The notes below the pieces were generated by a model. That model was not told where the DNA came from, ran no database searches, and saw only the letters and a program-made list of their open reading frames with translations. DNA of 64,000 nucleotides from Hesseltinella vesiculosa. Taxonomy: Eukaryota; Mucoromycota; Mucoromycetes; Mucorales; Cunninghamellaceae. Position 1 is the stretch's first letter; every line of letters starts with the position of its first letter. Of the stretch, positions 21,996 to 33,644 are shown one piece after another. A program made the translations under genes and the position numbers. The stretch covers positions 620,001-684,000 of the forward strand of contig MCGT01000001.1 in assembly GCA_002104935.1 (NCBI GenBank), given 5' to 3'.

Positions 21996-24479
21996 ACTTG
22001 AAAATGATTTGGCAGTTCATTTGACAAGTACACCCGCCAAACATATTTAGTCACAGCTCAAAGAAAGACCCGGCCGTCACTTAATGATCGATGAACGTTA
22101 ATTAACCAAACAGGAAAGTAAGAACCTCATTCCCTTTCAATTATTTTTTTTTTTTTGCGCCCGGATTGGGCGGCGTGCTAAGTACGCACTCAAATACCGC
22201 ATCACAGGGGGTCAATTTTCACTGACCGACATCCGTCTGCTGCAGGCGTGGCGTCACATTGAAGTATAAAATTTAACCCAAAGGCTGTTTCTTTCCTAAT
22301 GATGGAATACCTCAAGAGATAGTCTTAAATACGAAATGCATCCAATTTTGAGAATCGTTTCTGTTGTCATCTCTTTTTTTTTCAGTTGACTGGAACTTCT
22401 TGGATTTAGGGTTTCAGCTTTGGAATACTCTGCCTAAAGGACAGTGTTAGAATGTTCATCTGCTCACGGAGAATGGCCTCGAACGGGTGTGGCAACGACG
22501 GGCAGCAAGCGGTGACTTCCTGTCAAGCGACAGCATAAGACGGGAAACAATTGCCTTCGCACAGACCCTTACTAAAAAATTGTGTCTTGACGATACTGCA
22601 CATGAACTCATTCAAATGTATGTGTCTGCAGGTCAATGCTTTTCGCATGGGAGACAGATCCAAAAAAAAAAGAATTCAAAATAAGGGATCCGAGGCGCAT
22701 GGCTACCGTGAAAGCAGTGGTGCTTCAAGGGGTAGTTTTTTTTAGAAATGCGCTCTCGCACCACCACCCCTTCCCATCCAGATCGTGTTTAATAAAGGGT
22801 TCCCTCCGAGCGTTTTGGAAACATGTTCCTCGCAAGGCAACACTCGAAAAAAGAAATCCTGGTACCCGATTTCCTAATTTGCTTTCGTGCGAAGAAAGCT
22901 CAACACTTTCAAAATAAAAAAGTGCATGAATCTTGTGTGACAGATAGACGATACGGCTGCGTGTAATTTATTTTGATTGCTTTTAATTTAACCACGCTGA
23001 TTAAATAGGTACAGCAGGTTCTGGGGCAAATTCCATCCATTTTTGGAGCCTGAATGATAAGCTACCTTTGGATGCAGCAGCTGTACATCCAAAAATGAAT
23101 CCGTTTTACTTGCATCAAACAAAAGTCAAAAAAGTGTAAGGCAACAGTGAGGACCAGCATCCAATTTGAAACGTCAATGGTACACAGTCAATGTCTACTC
23201 ATTTCTACAGTTGACAGTGCTTATCCATGGTGGAAAGGAAGGGTTTAGGGAGTCGGCAAGAGCCTCAGCTATTTGTAAATCATGTGACAAGTCTCATTCG
23301 ACCACTTTTTGCTCAATTCCTTGTGCACGGATCGGTCTTCGGTTTGTTGGTTTGATCGGTTCAAACACTCGGTTTCATGGGTTTTCTTACAAAAGAGCAA
23401 GGGCCAGAAATAGAGATAAAAGCGTCTGAGGAACAAAAAGGCGGGTTGAAAAAGGTCTCCTATTTTTTTCTCAATCGATCGACAAAGCATGAGGTGGGAA
23501 AGCTTATCTCTTTTCATAAAACGATACAGGAAGCGAAACACATTGCCACTGCCATGCAAGTATAATTCTTTTTTTTTTTATTAATACAGGCACGCATAAC
23601 CAAAAAAAAAAAAAGCGTGCGGCAAGCATGATATCTACAACCCACATCGTGGGGGATTTTTTTTTTTTTTTTGAGTTGCGTGCCAAAAAGAAACGTCGAG
23701 CGAGATCTTTCTCCATGGCCATTCTCTCTTTTGATTTTAGCTCAATTGCAAATACAACCATCTGAACAGGAAAAGGTTACTCTTTTCTACATTTCCTCGG
23801 TCAAAAATGATCAGAGGTGACACCATCATAACACTCTTGCCATGTCGTTAACGTCTACCACGAGTCTGGAAGGAAATTTTCCTCAACCGCTACTTGAGTG
23901 GTAATCCACGGCCATTTTTTTTACCGAGGTCATGTCTCGATCGTAAATAGGTTATAAGAACAGACCGCGTGTTCCTGTTGTCATTTTCTTTGTTCAGCCA
24001 GCAAGCATGATCTTTAGAGAAAAGATCATCGTCATGACATCATCTGAGAAATATCAACACGATCCATAGGTAGGGTTTTTTTTCACGGAATCGAAGAAAA
24101 AGCTCGTCAGAGGAGAAGAAAGAGAGAGGGGAAATACGGGATGACAGGAGTTTGTGACGGAGTTGAGAGAGAGGGGGAGGCCAAGGGAGTTGCAAAAAAA
24201 AAAAAAAAAAAAAAAGGTGAGGGTGATCATTGAAGAATAAAGTTCCCTTTTCCATTGAACAGATTTTTTTATATTACTAGCGCTCCCTTTACAGAACAAA
24301 AAAAGGAGTTAATCCTCTTTTATAGAAGCTGCATTACAGCTGACCTTGCATGGCCAAAGAAAAAAAACGCCCTTCTCATCAAAGGGTCATTTGCACTCAA
24401 CCCTTTTGACCTCGTTTCATTCTTCTTCTCTTCTTCCCTCTCTTATCTGTTTTTTTCTTTTTACTTTGTAATACTCTCT

Positions 24480-25093
24480 TTTTTTCCCCTGCTTTATTGC
24501 AATCACCAAGTGATATTATTGAGGAAAGTGGAGAGAAAGAAAATCCAAAAATCGACGCAAAACCACGAAAACCAAAAAAAGAAACAAAATTCAATTTCCC
24601 CATTTGTGATTTTTCGAGGTAAAAAACGACGCAGGTCAAAATAGACGTACATAATATGCGATTTATGGACCATCCCTTGCTTTGCTTATTCTTCTCATGT
24701 ATCCCTTTTTATTATTTTATTTTCCTTGACACCTGTGCTTGTCACTTTTACTTTTTGTTTTGATTCCATCCTTGCTGATCTTCTCGTTATTTAACGCAGG
24801 TTTCATTTGTTGCCTCTCTCTTTTCCCTGCCTCTTGCTCCATCAATTTTTAACATCCATCTAAAGAGGTAAGAAAATTAAAGTGTGGCAAGGGACATGGC
24901 AGAGACATGAGCGCCTAGGGAGTTGAGATGTCTCTCCATGGGTAGGTTCTCCTTTCACCATCGTCTTTACACAGACATTCCTATCGTGGGCGTAATTACA
25001 CTCCTTGACGAGGCAAAAAAAGAGTTCAATGGCCATGGAAAAAAAAATAGAAAGTCTTGACCTCGTTTCTGATCTTCTTACTTTTTTTCGCAG
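24480..25093 (+). promoter_or_regulatory. Probable long leader of the APSES gene
   Basis: Pyrimidine-rich region ending in a consensus acceptor immediately before the ATG. It contains the short upstream ORF ATG TCT CTC CAT GGG TAG at 24928-24945, whose last codons overlap a GTAGGT donor. Translational control is only a suggestion by analogy with StuA/Efg1 genes. Confidence 0.35.
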
Positions 25094-25897
25094 ATGTACT
25101 CCACTTCTTCATCGTCGTACCCATATGACTTGAAAACAGGGCAACCTCACAGCACATTGCATCACAGCCCAAGCCTACCATTGACATCCACACAACAAAC
25201 CCAACGCTATGGCAGTAGCGGGCCATTAGCCTGCGACACCTCACCAACTTCAGCTGCCCCAAGCTCTTGGCAACATCTGGAAAACCAAGATTATGGCATT
25301 GGTTCACCCACCCCAACAACATCCTACCCAATGCAGTTGATGACGCCTGCCCACTCTTCATTGGCATCGTCCACGTCATCGTATGGGTTGGCCCATTCCT
25401 CGGTCAATTCGTTACCAGCTGTGCCTACCACCCCCACATCCATGTCTGGCCACTCCTCTGATCTGATGACCAGTCCTCCCAGTCTGCTCCATTCTTCCTC
25501 GACCTCCTTCCATCCATATGGCTATGGTCTCTCCCACAGAGGTTTCTTACCTCGACCTAAACTCACCACCACTCTCTGGGAAGATGAACGCACCATCTGC
25601 TTCCAAGTGGATGCCAATGGCATCTGCGTCGCTAGACGTGAAGGTTGGTGGGAAAATAATTGAAAAAACAGGTCGCTTATTCTTTTTTTTTTTTTTCTGT
25701 TTCTAGACAATGACATGATCAATGGTACCAAATTATTAAATGTAGCAGGCATGTCTCGGGGCAAGCGGGATGGTATTCTCAAAAATGAAAAAGGTCGTGT
25801 GGTTGTCAAAGTAGGAGCCATGCACTTGAAGGGTGTCTGGTAAGTCTCAGCCGCTTTTTTTTTTCTTCTCTTCCATGATGCAGGACGTGCTCCTTTT

Positions 25898-25935
<38 letters not shown>

Positions 25936-27097
25936 AAGTACCCTGACTTCCTTAACAAGCCAATCTTTTTTTTTTTTTTTTTTTCAGGATCACCTTTGAG
26001 CGAGCCAAGGCGCTCTCGACGCAATTCAAGATTCAAGATATTCTGTATCCTTTATTTGTCGACAACCCTCAGACATTCCTTTACAGTCACCCTATCTCGG
26101 CACCAATCTCACGTCTCGGCTCTTTTCGCCCATATTACCCATGGGATCGCTTGTCATCGTCAGACACCCCATCCATCGCATCGGATCAACATCATGACTC
26201 TGGAACATCGTACGGTAAGCAGGGGGTGATAACAAAAAAAGGAGGTAAAAAAGGGACACGGAAAGGAGCCAAGCTTTTTTTTTTTTTTTTTCATTCGTGC
26301 TAAAACAAATTTAGCAGGTTATCGGCCTTCACCAAGCAATCATTATGGTGGCAACCAAAGTGGGGATGTGCTGTTGGATTATCGCTCATCCGCGGGCGCA
26401 AATGATTCCTCCGAGGCTCTTCACACCAATGACCATGTGGACCCGACATCATCATCGTATTATCCTGAATTCATGAATAACAACCATCGCACAAACGAAC
26501 TGGCCATCTATGATCCAGCATCACAACCCCCTCGAGGTAGAAAGAGCAAAAAAAAAAAAACGTTCATTCTCCGCTCACCCATTTTTACGTCCAGACAAAC
26601 CATTAATGCAGGTGGTCACCGAGACCAACATGGATTCCAGTCACCCGTCTGCATACGCAAGTGGCACAAGCGGCACATTTGGTTACGTCGACACGTCTTC
26701 CACGCACTTGAGTGGCGTGTCACCATCCGATCCCACCTCAACCTCTACACCTGCACCACCAAAAAAAACATCTGCCTTCCAACCATTGGACACCCCAGGT
26801 TTCCATCATCCCCAACCATTATATATGGATCCTTCGACCACCAACAGCAATCCCTCTCTGTCCAATGTCCATAGTGACTATATCGACTCACCTCCTCACC
26901 ACGATTCCCTGTCCCTCAAAAGCTATCACCCCCAACGCCCCTCATCTAGAACCTATGCTTCGCAACGACATCACCCCTATGGCAACAATAAGAACTTTGA
27001 CCATGGAAAGAAGTCACCCTACTCTCGGCCTTTTAGCCCACCATCCCGAGACGAAGTAAAATCGGAAACGGTCGCTCAACCGCCTCGACCCTGGTAA
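25094..27097 (+). CDS. APSES-domain transcription factor (StuA/Efg1/Sok2 type)
   Basis: Exons 25094-25643, 25707-25839, 25988-26214, 26318-26536 and 26595-27097; 543 residues. The APSES (KilA-N-like) DNA-binding domain lies at about residues 153-262: [84 protein letters not shown]. This group controls hyphal growth, sporulation and morphogenesis in ascomycetes; the same role here is inference. Flanks are Ser/Thr/Pro/His/Tyr-rich and disordered. The ATG directly follows a TTTTCGCAG acceptor, so a spliced leader is likely; a five-codon upstream ORF lies at 24928-24945. The second intron (25840-25987) contains an A run of about 32 and a T run of about 20. Confidence 0.92.
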
Positions 27098-27251
27098 TTC
27101 TCGGTTTCCGTCTCCCCCTTTTTTTCTATGACTTTCTACGACCTTTTTTTTTTTTTTTATTTTTTTTACCCTTTGCAAAAAAGAAATAGCTTATTTTATT
27201 GTTCCTCGCTTCCTCCTTTATTATTGTTATTCGGCTTTTTTTTTTTTTTTT

Positions 27252-27263
27252 TATAAAATATAT
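27252..27263 (+). promoter_or_regulatory. TATA box of PEP carboxykinase gene
   Basis: TATAAAATATAT follows a T run about 160 nt upstream of the PCK start codon. Confidence 0.45.
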
Positions 27264-27421
27264 GCAAAATAAACGACGGTCCTCTTACACTTTCCTACAA
27301 AGGAGCTGCATGAAAAGGGCTGGCCGATTCAAACTCAGAATGAAAAGGCGTGGGATTCCCTGCTTTGTTTTTGTCTTTCTTCCTTTTCTCTTCTCAATAA
27401 ACAAATAAACAAAGAAAAAAC

Positions 27422-29553
27422 ATGGCTCACTATCGTCCTGGATCTCCTGCAGGTAGACCTGGTTCTCGCCCCAGCTCACCTCGCCCTGCTAGCCAGCACA
27501 CCAAAGTTGAGGAAGAACTGCACACCTTTGCTGGGATTGACTATGACAAGGTAAAGTATAAAAAGAAAGTTTAAGATAAAAAACGTGTCACCAAAATAGC
27601 AAACTCATGCTTTTCATGACTTGTCTTTTTGTCAATGTAGGTCACCATTAAGCACAATCCTTCTGTGCCTGTGCTGTATGAAGAAGCTTTGACTCATGAA
27701 CTTGGCACGGTGATCTCATCCACAGGTGCCTTGTGCTCGTACTCAGGCAAGAAGACGGGCCGTAGTCCTCAAGACAAGCGTATTGTTGAAGAAGATTCTT
27801 CCAAGAATGATATCTGGGTAAGCGACAAAGTATTTTATTTCTCAGAACACCAAATGCTGACCCTCGTTCTTTTCATGTCAATATAGTGGGGACCTGTCAA
27901 CACCAAGATGAGTGAACGGGTGTTTTTAATCAATCGTGAACGCGCCATTGATTACCTCAACACACATCCTCGCTTGTATGTGTTTGATGGCTATGCTGGC
28001 TGGGATCCCAAGTATCGTATCAAGGTTCGTGTGATTGCCTCTCGAGCCTACCACATCCTGTTTATGCGCAACATGCTCATCCGGCCCACGGAAGAGGAGC
28101 TGGAAAACTTTGGTACGCCCGACTTTACCATCTTCAACGCTGGTGAATTCCCTGCCAATCGTTACACCACAGGCATGACTTCCACCACCTCCGTCTCCAT
28201 CAATTTCAAGCGTCGTGAGCTGGTCATTCTTGGCTCTGAATATGCTGGTGAAATGAAAAAAGGCGTACGCTTTTTTGTCAAAAAAAAAAAAAAATAGCCT
28301 GACGTGACTGATCACCCTCCCCCCCCCTTTTTTTTTTTGGCCTCCAATGTGGTCTTCGGTGTTCTAGATCTTTACGGTAATGCATTATTTGATGCCCAAA
28401 GCAGGTGTGCTCTCCTTGCATAGCTCAGCCAATGAAGGCAAAGATGGCGATGTGTCCTTGTTCTTTGGCCTTTCAGGAACCGGCAAGACCACCCTTTCGG
28501 CCGATCCCAAGCGCCATCTGATTGGTGATGACGAACACTGCTGGTCCGACAACGGCGTCTTCAACATTGAAGGTGGCTGTTACGCCAAGTGTATTGATCT
28601 CTCTGCAGAAAAGGAACCTGAGATCTTCTCATCGGTAATCGCTTTTGTCTGCTGTGCGATAAAAACAAAATCGCTGACGGCTACCTCTGCTTAGATCCGA
28701 TTCGGCGCTGTGTTGGAGAATGTCGTTTTACACGAAGAAACACGTGTCGTGGATTACGCCGACGACTTTTTGACCGAAAACACCCGCTGTGCTTATCCTA
28801 TTGACTACATTCCCAATGCAAAGATCCCTTGTGTGGGTGGTCACCCAAAGAATATCATCTTGCTGACCTGTGATGCCTTTGGTGTCATTCCTCCTGTGTC
28901 CAAGCTGACCCCTGAACAGGTAAAAAAAAAAAAAAAAGTAGAGTTCATGGATGGTGGACTCCATTTCATTTTTTCCCCTTAGGTCGCCTTCCACTTCATC
29001 AGCGGCTACACCACAAAGGTGGCTGGCACCGAAGATGGCCTTACAGAACCAACGGTAAGTTGCAATGATAAAGCAAAGAAGAAAAGCGACTCAAACGATG
29101 TGTTTACCCGCCTCCGTTTAGCCTACGTTCAGCGCCTGTTTTGGCTCGCCTTTCTTAGTGCTGCATCCTCAACGCTATGCCACAATGTTGGCCCAAAAGA
29201 TGAGCAAGCATAAAGCTGATGCCTGGTTGATTAACACCGGATGGATTGGTGGTAGTGCTGCCTCGGGTGCCAAGCGATGCCCCTTGAAATACACCCGTAT
29301 GCTTCTCGACGCCATCCACGATGGTTCTTTGGCCAAAGCCAACTATGAGACCTACGAGGTGTTTGGTTTTGCTGTGCCTACGGACGTTCCCGGCGTGCCC
29401 TCTAATTTGTTGCATCCACGAAAGGCCTGGACCGGTACGGATGATGATTTCACCAAATCCTTGCACCAAGTCGCTCGTATGTTCCAAGAGAACTTTGCAA
29501 ACTTCAAGGACCAAGCTGCGCCAGAGACTTTGGCCGCTGCGCCCAAGATTTAA
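27422..29553 (+). CDS. PCK1: Phosphoenolpyruvate carboxykinase (ATP)
   Basis: Seven exons: 27422-27550, 27641-27817, 27887-28264, 28368-28634, 28695-28919, 28983-29054 and 29122-29553; 559 residues, normal for the ATP-dependent enzyme. It converts oxaloacetate and ATP to PEP, CO2 and ADP, the committed gluconeogenic step, in the cytosol. Seen: [16 protein letters not shown], the arginine/substrate block [12 protein letters not shown], the kinase-1a P-loop [11 protein letters not shown], the metal-binding IGDDEHCW, and TRVVDYADD, followed by [18 protein letters not shown]. The first 25 residues are Pro/Ser/Arg-rich ([15 protein letters not shown]) and disordered, with several SP sites. Convergent with the calmodulin-like gene. 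Confidence 0.96.
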
Positions 29554-29865
29554 ATAAGCCCTCCCTCCCTCGCTTATTTGACAGTTTTGAAAGGATCGAA
29601 GATCAAATTAAAAAAAATGGTAGTCATAAATCACAAACTTGAATGTTTGTTGCTTTTTTTTTTTTTTTCTGTATGGAAAAATAATAAATGACCTGGGAAT
29701 TGTTTGTCAGAGAGGATTGGCGTCGTACATTGTGTTAGGGAAAAAAATGGCCTTCCAAATGGCCCATTTTTATTTCTGTGATTTACTTTTGACCATTGAC
29801 CTTGGAGGGTGTCTAGAAAAAGGGAATGGAGAAGAGAAAAACGGGTGAGACCAAAGTGAAATGCA

Positions 29866-30665
29866 TCAGAGGCGGAGCGGGGTATTTACCATCACTTTAA
29901 GGAACTCTTCAAAGTTGATCAAACCATCGCCGTCGACGTCAGCGGACAAGACCATTTCTTTGAGTTCTTCTTGGGTCACGTTCTCACCTGAATGAATGAG
30001 AAGATGGGTTACAAGTTCCATTTACCCGTGGGACATTTTTTATGAGGTGCGTTTTTTTTTTTTTTTTTTTTTCGAGTCAAGTACCAAAATCCTTGATGCA
30101 GCGTTCCAAGTCTTCAGCAGAGATCAAGCCATCCTTGTCGGTATCAAGCATTTCAAACACCTTGGTGGCACCTTCTTCAGGGTTGGTTTCGTATTGCTGC
30201 ATTGTCACCAGATCCGAATTAAAAAAAAAAGGAGGGTGAGAAAAAAGGCGCCAGCGTAGATCATTGATTTTTTTTTCTCAAGCCAGCTCATTTCTTACGC
30301 GAGTCATCACCGTCAAGAAGTCATCAAAATCGAGCTTGCCATTCTTTTTACTGCTAGCGGCAGCGATCTGTTACAAAAGTTCCGTTGAGCAACAGCGATC
30401 GAAACCGAGGTTACTTTTTTTACCTGGCGCTCTAGTTCTTCTTGAGTCACAGGCAGCTTGGCCTTTCGATAGATTTCTCCCAATGTGGAGGCATTCATTC
30501 CATGGCCATGTGTATAAGAATCATAGGTTTGACGAAGTTGTTCCACTTCAACGTCGGTCAAGGTACTGTTGGTCTAATGCCAGCAAAAAAAAAAAAAAAA
30601 AACGAGGGCACCTGAGTTTCGATTCAATTTTAATACGCCCACAACATAACGCTCTGGATTACCAT
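29866..30665 (-). CDS. Calmodulin-like EF-hand protein
   Basis: Five exons: 30665-30663 (the ATG alone), 30573-30424, 30367-30299, 30196-30085 and 29987-29866; 151 residues, calmodulin-sized. The first coding exon is only the start codon followed by GTAATC. Hands 3 ([12 protein letters not shown]) and 4 ([12 protein letters not shown]) keep calcium ligands, while hand 1 ([10 protein letters not shown]) and hand 2 ([12 protein letters not shown]) lack the leading aspartates. So it is a calmodulin-like or myosin-light-chain-like protein rather than canonical calmodulin. The end is uncertain: KVM is followed by a GTAAAT that could be a donor, but the unspliced frame stops seven codons later. Confidence 0.82.
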
Positions 30666-31168
30666 GATTCAGGAATAAACAAATAAACACAAAAGAGAAA
30701 AGAAAATGGAAGAGAAAGAAAAGAGAGCAGAGAAAATAAAAAGGAAGTGAAAGCAGGGATTAGCCTTATTTCATTAGGTTTAAGCCAGCATCGAAAAATA
30801 ACCCTTTTGGGTCTTTTTTTTTTTTTTTTTTTTTTTTTGGCCGCGTTGAATTTTCAATTGTTCCCTAACAGAAAAATTCTAGGGAGGAAGTAGGATTTCC
30901 CGTGAACGCAAACAGCCCCTTTTTGTTACTGAACCTCGTCTTGTGATGTTCTTTGTTTTCCATGATCTCCTCCATTTAGAAACTTTCGCCCCCGAAAAAA
31001 AAAAATCCTGGCCTCCTTTCGTCATCTCCCCATGCAAGGTCTCCTCAACCACATAAAAAATGGTTGCTTGTTCATTTGCAGCCTTTTCTCTCTTTCGCCC
31101 CTTTCTCCTTTCAAGTTTGCATAAGTATCTTGTATTAACGCGGTTCATCAGCTTCTCCATGTTCTATA
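30666..31168. other. Intergenic stretch with long T run
   Basis: No gene seen. It contains a T run of about 27 (30811-30838) and an A run near 31000, and should hold the promoter of the calmodulin-like gene and the 3' end of ERG28. Confidence 0.5.
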
Positions 31169-31847
31169 TCAATCAAATTTAACATAATCGTTCTTGGCCA
31201 TGGTCAACCACACCAACGATGTCACTAGTAAAATAAAAGGGTGAGAATCGACATTCTTTGATCCCAACTTGTCTGTGGCACCATTCCTGTGCAAACCTCC
31301 GCTCCATTTTTTTTTTTTTACCTGCAACACAGAGAGGTGACAAAAAGGGCCCATTGAACTTGCATCCGCCAAAGACAAATAATTCACCAGCATAATGAGT
31401 CAGAGCGATCACGTATGTCCAAATACCCAAGTCATACATACTATATAAATGGAATGAAACAAAGGAGTGAGTTTATGAGAATGTCACCTATTGCCATGAT
31501 GACGCTTACAAGCGATGTTGCAGATGAAAGGCAGCATAGATGCGAATCATACTGACAGACCAAGTCCAGGTAGCAAACATACGAGCGCTCAAGGGAGTCA
31601 CTAAATTCACAGAGTTGTTTCAAGAAGAAGATGAGAGACGATTTAGGAAAAAACAAAGCATTGGATGGGTGAGCGCCCTACCAGCTTCTGGTTTGCCAGC
31701 GTAGAGACGTTTGGTCAAAGAATCGGTGCAGAAGTTTTGAATGCTGTTGAAAATACCCAGGGCAGAAGTAAAAAGTAACCAGCGAGGAAGGTATCCATCA
31801 GGCAACGTAGAGAAGATGTCGGTGACTCGGTTAACAATGGTGTCCAT
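31169..31847 (-). CDS. ERG28: Ergosterol biosynthesis scaffold protein ERG28
   Basis: Exons 31847-31682, 31600-31510, 31440-31322 and 31224-31169; 143 residues, typical for ERG28. This small ER membrane protein tethers the C-4 demethylation enzymes (ERG25/26/27) during sterol synthesis. Seen: LPRWLLFTSALGIFNSIQNF, the ARMFATWTWSVSMIRIYAA block, YDLGIWTYVIALTHYAGEL and FVFGGCKFNGPFLSPL, in family order, forming about four membrane segments. Divergent from COQ2, with only 117 bp between start codons. Confidence 0.9.
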
Positions 31848-31964
31848 GGCTGTCAAAGATTGATGAAAAAAAAAAAAAAGGTTAAAAGACAGTAAAGAGC
31901 TGGGCTGTGTTTTTTTTTTTTTGTGCCTTTTTCTTCCTTTTTCATTATTGCCTTCACATTTGCC
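31848..31964. promoter_or_regulatory. Shared divergent promoter, ERG28 / COQ2
   Basis: 117 bp between two divergent start codons, with an A run near 31864-31879 and a T run near 31910-31922. Both products are needed for isoprenoid-derived lipids (sterol, ubiquinone), so co-expression would make sense; this is inference. Confidence 0.5.
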
Positions 31965-33253
31965 ATGGCTACCTTTATTCGCTTGCCACAACGCGCAGTC
32001 CTCAACTCTCGATTCACAATATGCCAGGCACAGCGATCGTTCTTGACAACAAGACCGATCACACGATCGCCCCTGCTAATAAGCCTGTGTCGTCCCCAGA
32101 TCCTTGCCAACAAAAAAGTGCTGGTACCCTGGTTGCAACACAATCAACCTTTTGCTGCGTATACTTCCCAGTCAGACGAGAAAGAAAAACCAGTCCAACG
32201 CATCAAACACAACAACTTCATCGATCACCTGCCTGAAAAATGGGCCCCCTACGCTTTTTTGACCAGAATTGACAAACCCATTGGTACCTGGCTTCTCTAC
32301 TGGCCATGCGGTAATCCACCCCCGCCATGTCATTATGCCATGACAAGAGCGATGTCTCACCTGATATTATCTCTTGACAGCTTGGAGCATTAGTATGGCC
32401 GCCTTTCACGAACAGGCGTCCGTCGCCAGCACAGCATACATGCTTGCCCTTTTTGGGGTGGGCGCCATTACCATGCGCGGCGCTGGCTGCACGATCAATG
32501 ACCTGTGGGACCGAGACATCGATGACAAGGTCGAACGAACCAAGGTCCGGCCAATCGCCTCGGGCGCCGTGTCACCCAAGCAAGCCGTCGCCTTTCTCGG
32601 CGGCCAGCTCGCCGTTGGCCTCGCCATCCTCACCCAGTTGAACAATTACAGGTACGTTTTCACCAGTGCAAGGTGCTAGGCCCAGTGTATTCATCCATTT
32701 GGTTGTTAGCATTTTACTGGGCGCATCTTCGCTATCCCTGGTGGTGACCTACCCATTGATGAAACGTATCACGTATTGGCCGCAATTCGTGCTGGGCATG
32801 GCCTTCAACTGGGGCGCCTTGCTGGGCTGGTCGGCAATGACCGGTGGCCTGGATCTGTCCGTTGTAGGTCCACTGTATGCCGGTGGGATTGCCTGGACTT
32901 TGGTCTATGACACCATCTACGCCCACCAAGACAAAAAGGACGACGTCAAGATCGGTGTCAAGTCAACGGCACTGCGCTTTGGTGAGAACACCAATCAGTG
33001 GCTAGCTGGTTTCTCGGCCACCTTTGTCTCCATGACGGCACTATCGGGTTACATGAACGGTCAGGGACTGCCGTTTTATTTGATCAGTGTCTTGGGCACA
33101 GCAGCCCACTTGACATGGCAATTGCGCACGGTCGACTACAACTCACCTGCTGACTGCTGGAGCAAGTTCAAGAGCAACACCTGGACTGGCGCTATCCTTT
33201 GGTCAGGCATCGTTGCTGACTCGCTGATCACAACCGCGCCTGCATTGGCCTAA
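31965..33253 (+). CDS. COQ2: 4-hydroxybenzoate polyprenyltransferase, mitochondrial
   Basis: Exons 31965-32310, 32381-32651 and 32710-33253; 386 residues. It attaches the polyprenyl chain to 4-hydroxybenzoate in ubiquinone synthesis at the inner mitochondrial membrane. The N-terminus is Arg/Ser/Thr-rich and acid-poor, a mitochondrial presequence. UbiA-family features: [15 protein letters not shown], the first aspartate motif [16 protein letters not shown], and the second [17 protein letters not shown], with about eight hydrophobic helices. Exon 2 starts inside the WPC-AWS junction. Convergent with IBA57. Confidence 0.95.
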
Positions 33254-33644
33254 GAACAATGGCATCCACGCATTTTTTTGTAGATACTACCCTACTGGTA
33301 TTCCACCTCCTGTGGCAATTTTAAACTGTCATTCCCAATCCCCCCCACGTGCATGGCATACATTTACAATAAATAGGCGATAAGCTGGCACAAGCATAGA
33401 CCAGTTCAAGCACTCGCTCGTAACGCATTTGGAAGGTTTTTCGCTGTGGTCTGTCACGAGAGGCTGTTCAAATAGATTTTAGCCTGTCCAATATCTGAGC
33501 CATTTGTCGATCCTGCAGGTTCATGTTGATTCACTTGTCTTTTCTTTTTTTTGGTCATCATCTCCATAAATACAAGATGAATATGATTTTATTTTATAAA
33601 GTACATTGGCGTGATTGAACGATAAAGAAAGCCTTCGAGAGAGT

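Larger units (their letters stand above)
18470..25093. other. 6.6-kb gene-poor, repeat-rich interval
   Basis: No complete gene could be assembled. Contents seen: copies of a dispersed repeat (18.97-19.35 and 21.54-21.69 kb), an inverted repeat with G and C tracts (18.88-19.16 kb), a 151-bp element with terminal inverted repeats (20.17-20.32 kb), a diverged tandem duplication (20.74-21.12 kb) and many A/T runs. An open stretch at about 22460-22680 (TENGLERVWQ..., LDDTAHELIQMYV) may be a gene relic but matches nothing I can name. The last 600 bp probably contain the leader of the APSES gene. Confidence 0.6.

Noticed and set aside
22487..22684. Frame with LDDTAHELIQMYV considered as a transposase N-terminal domain
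   Set aside because: Coding-like but too short, no start, no recognisable fold; mentioned only as a possible relic.
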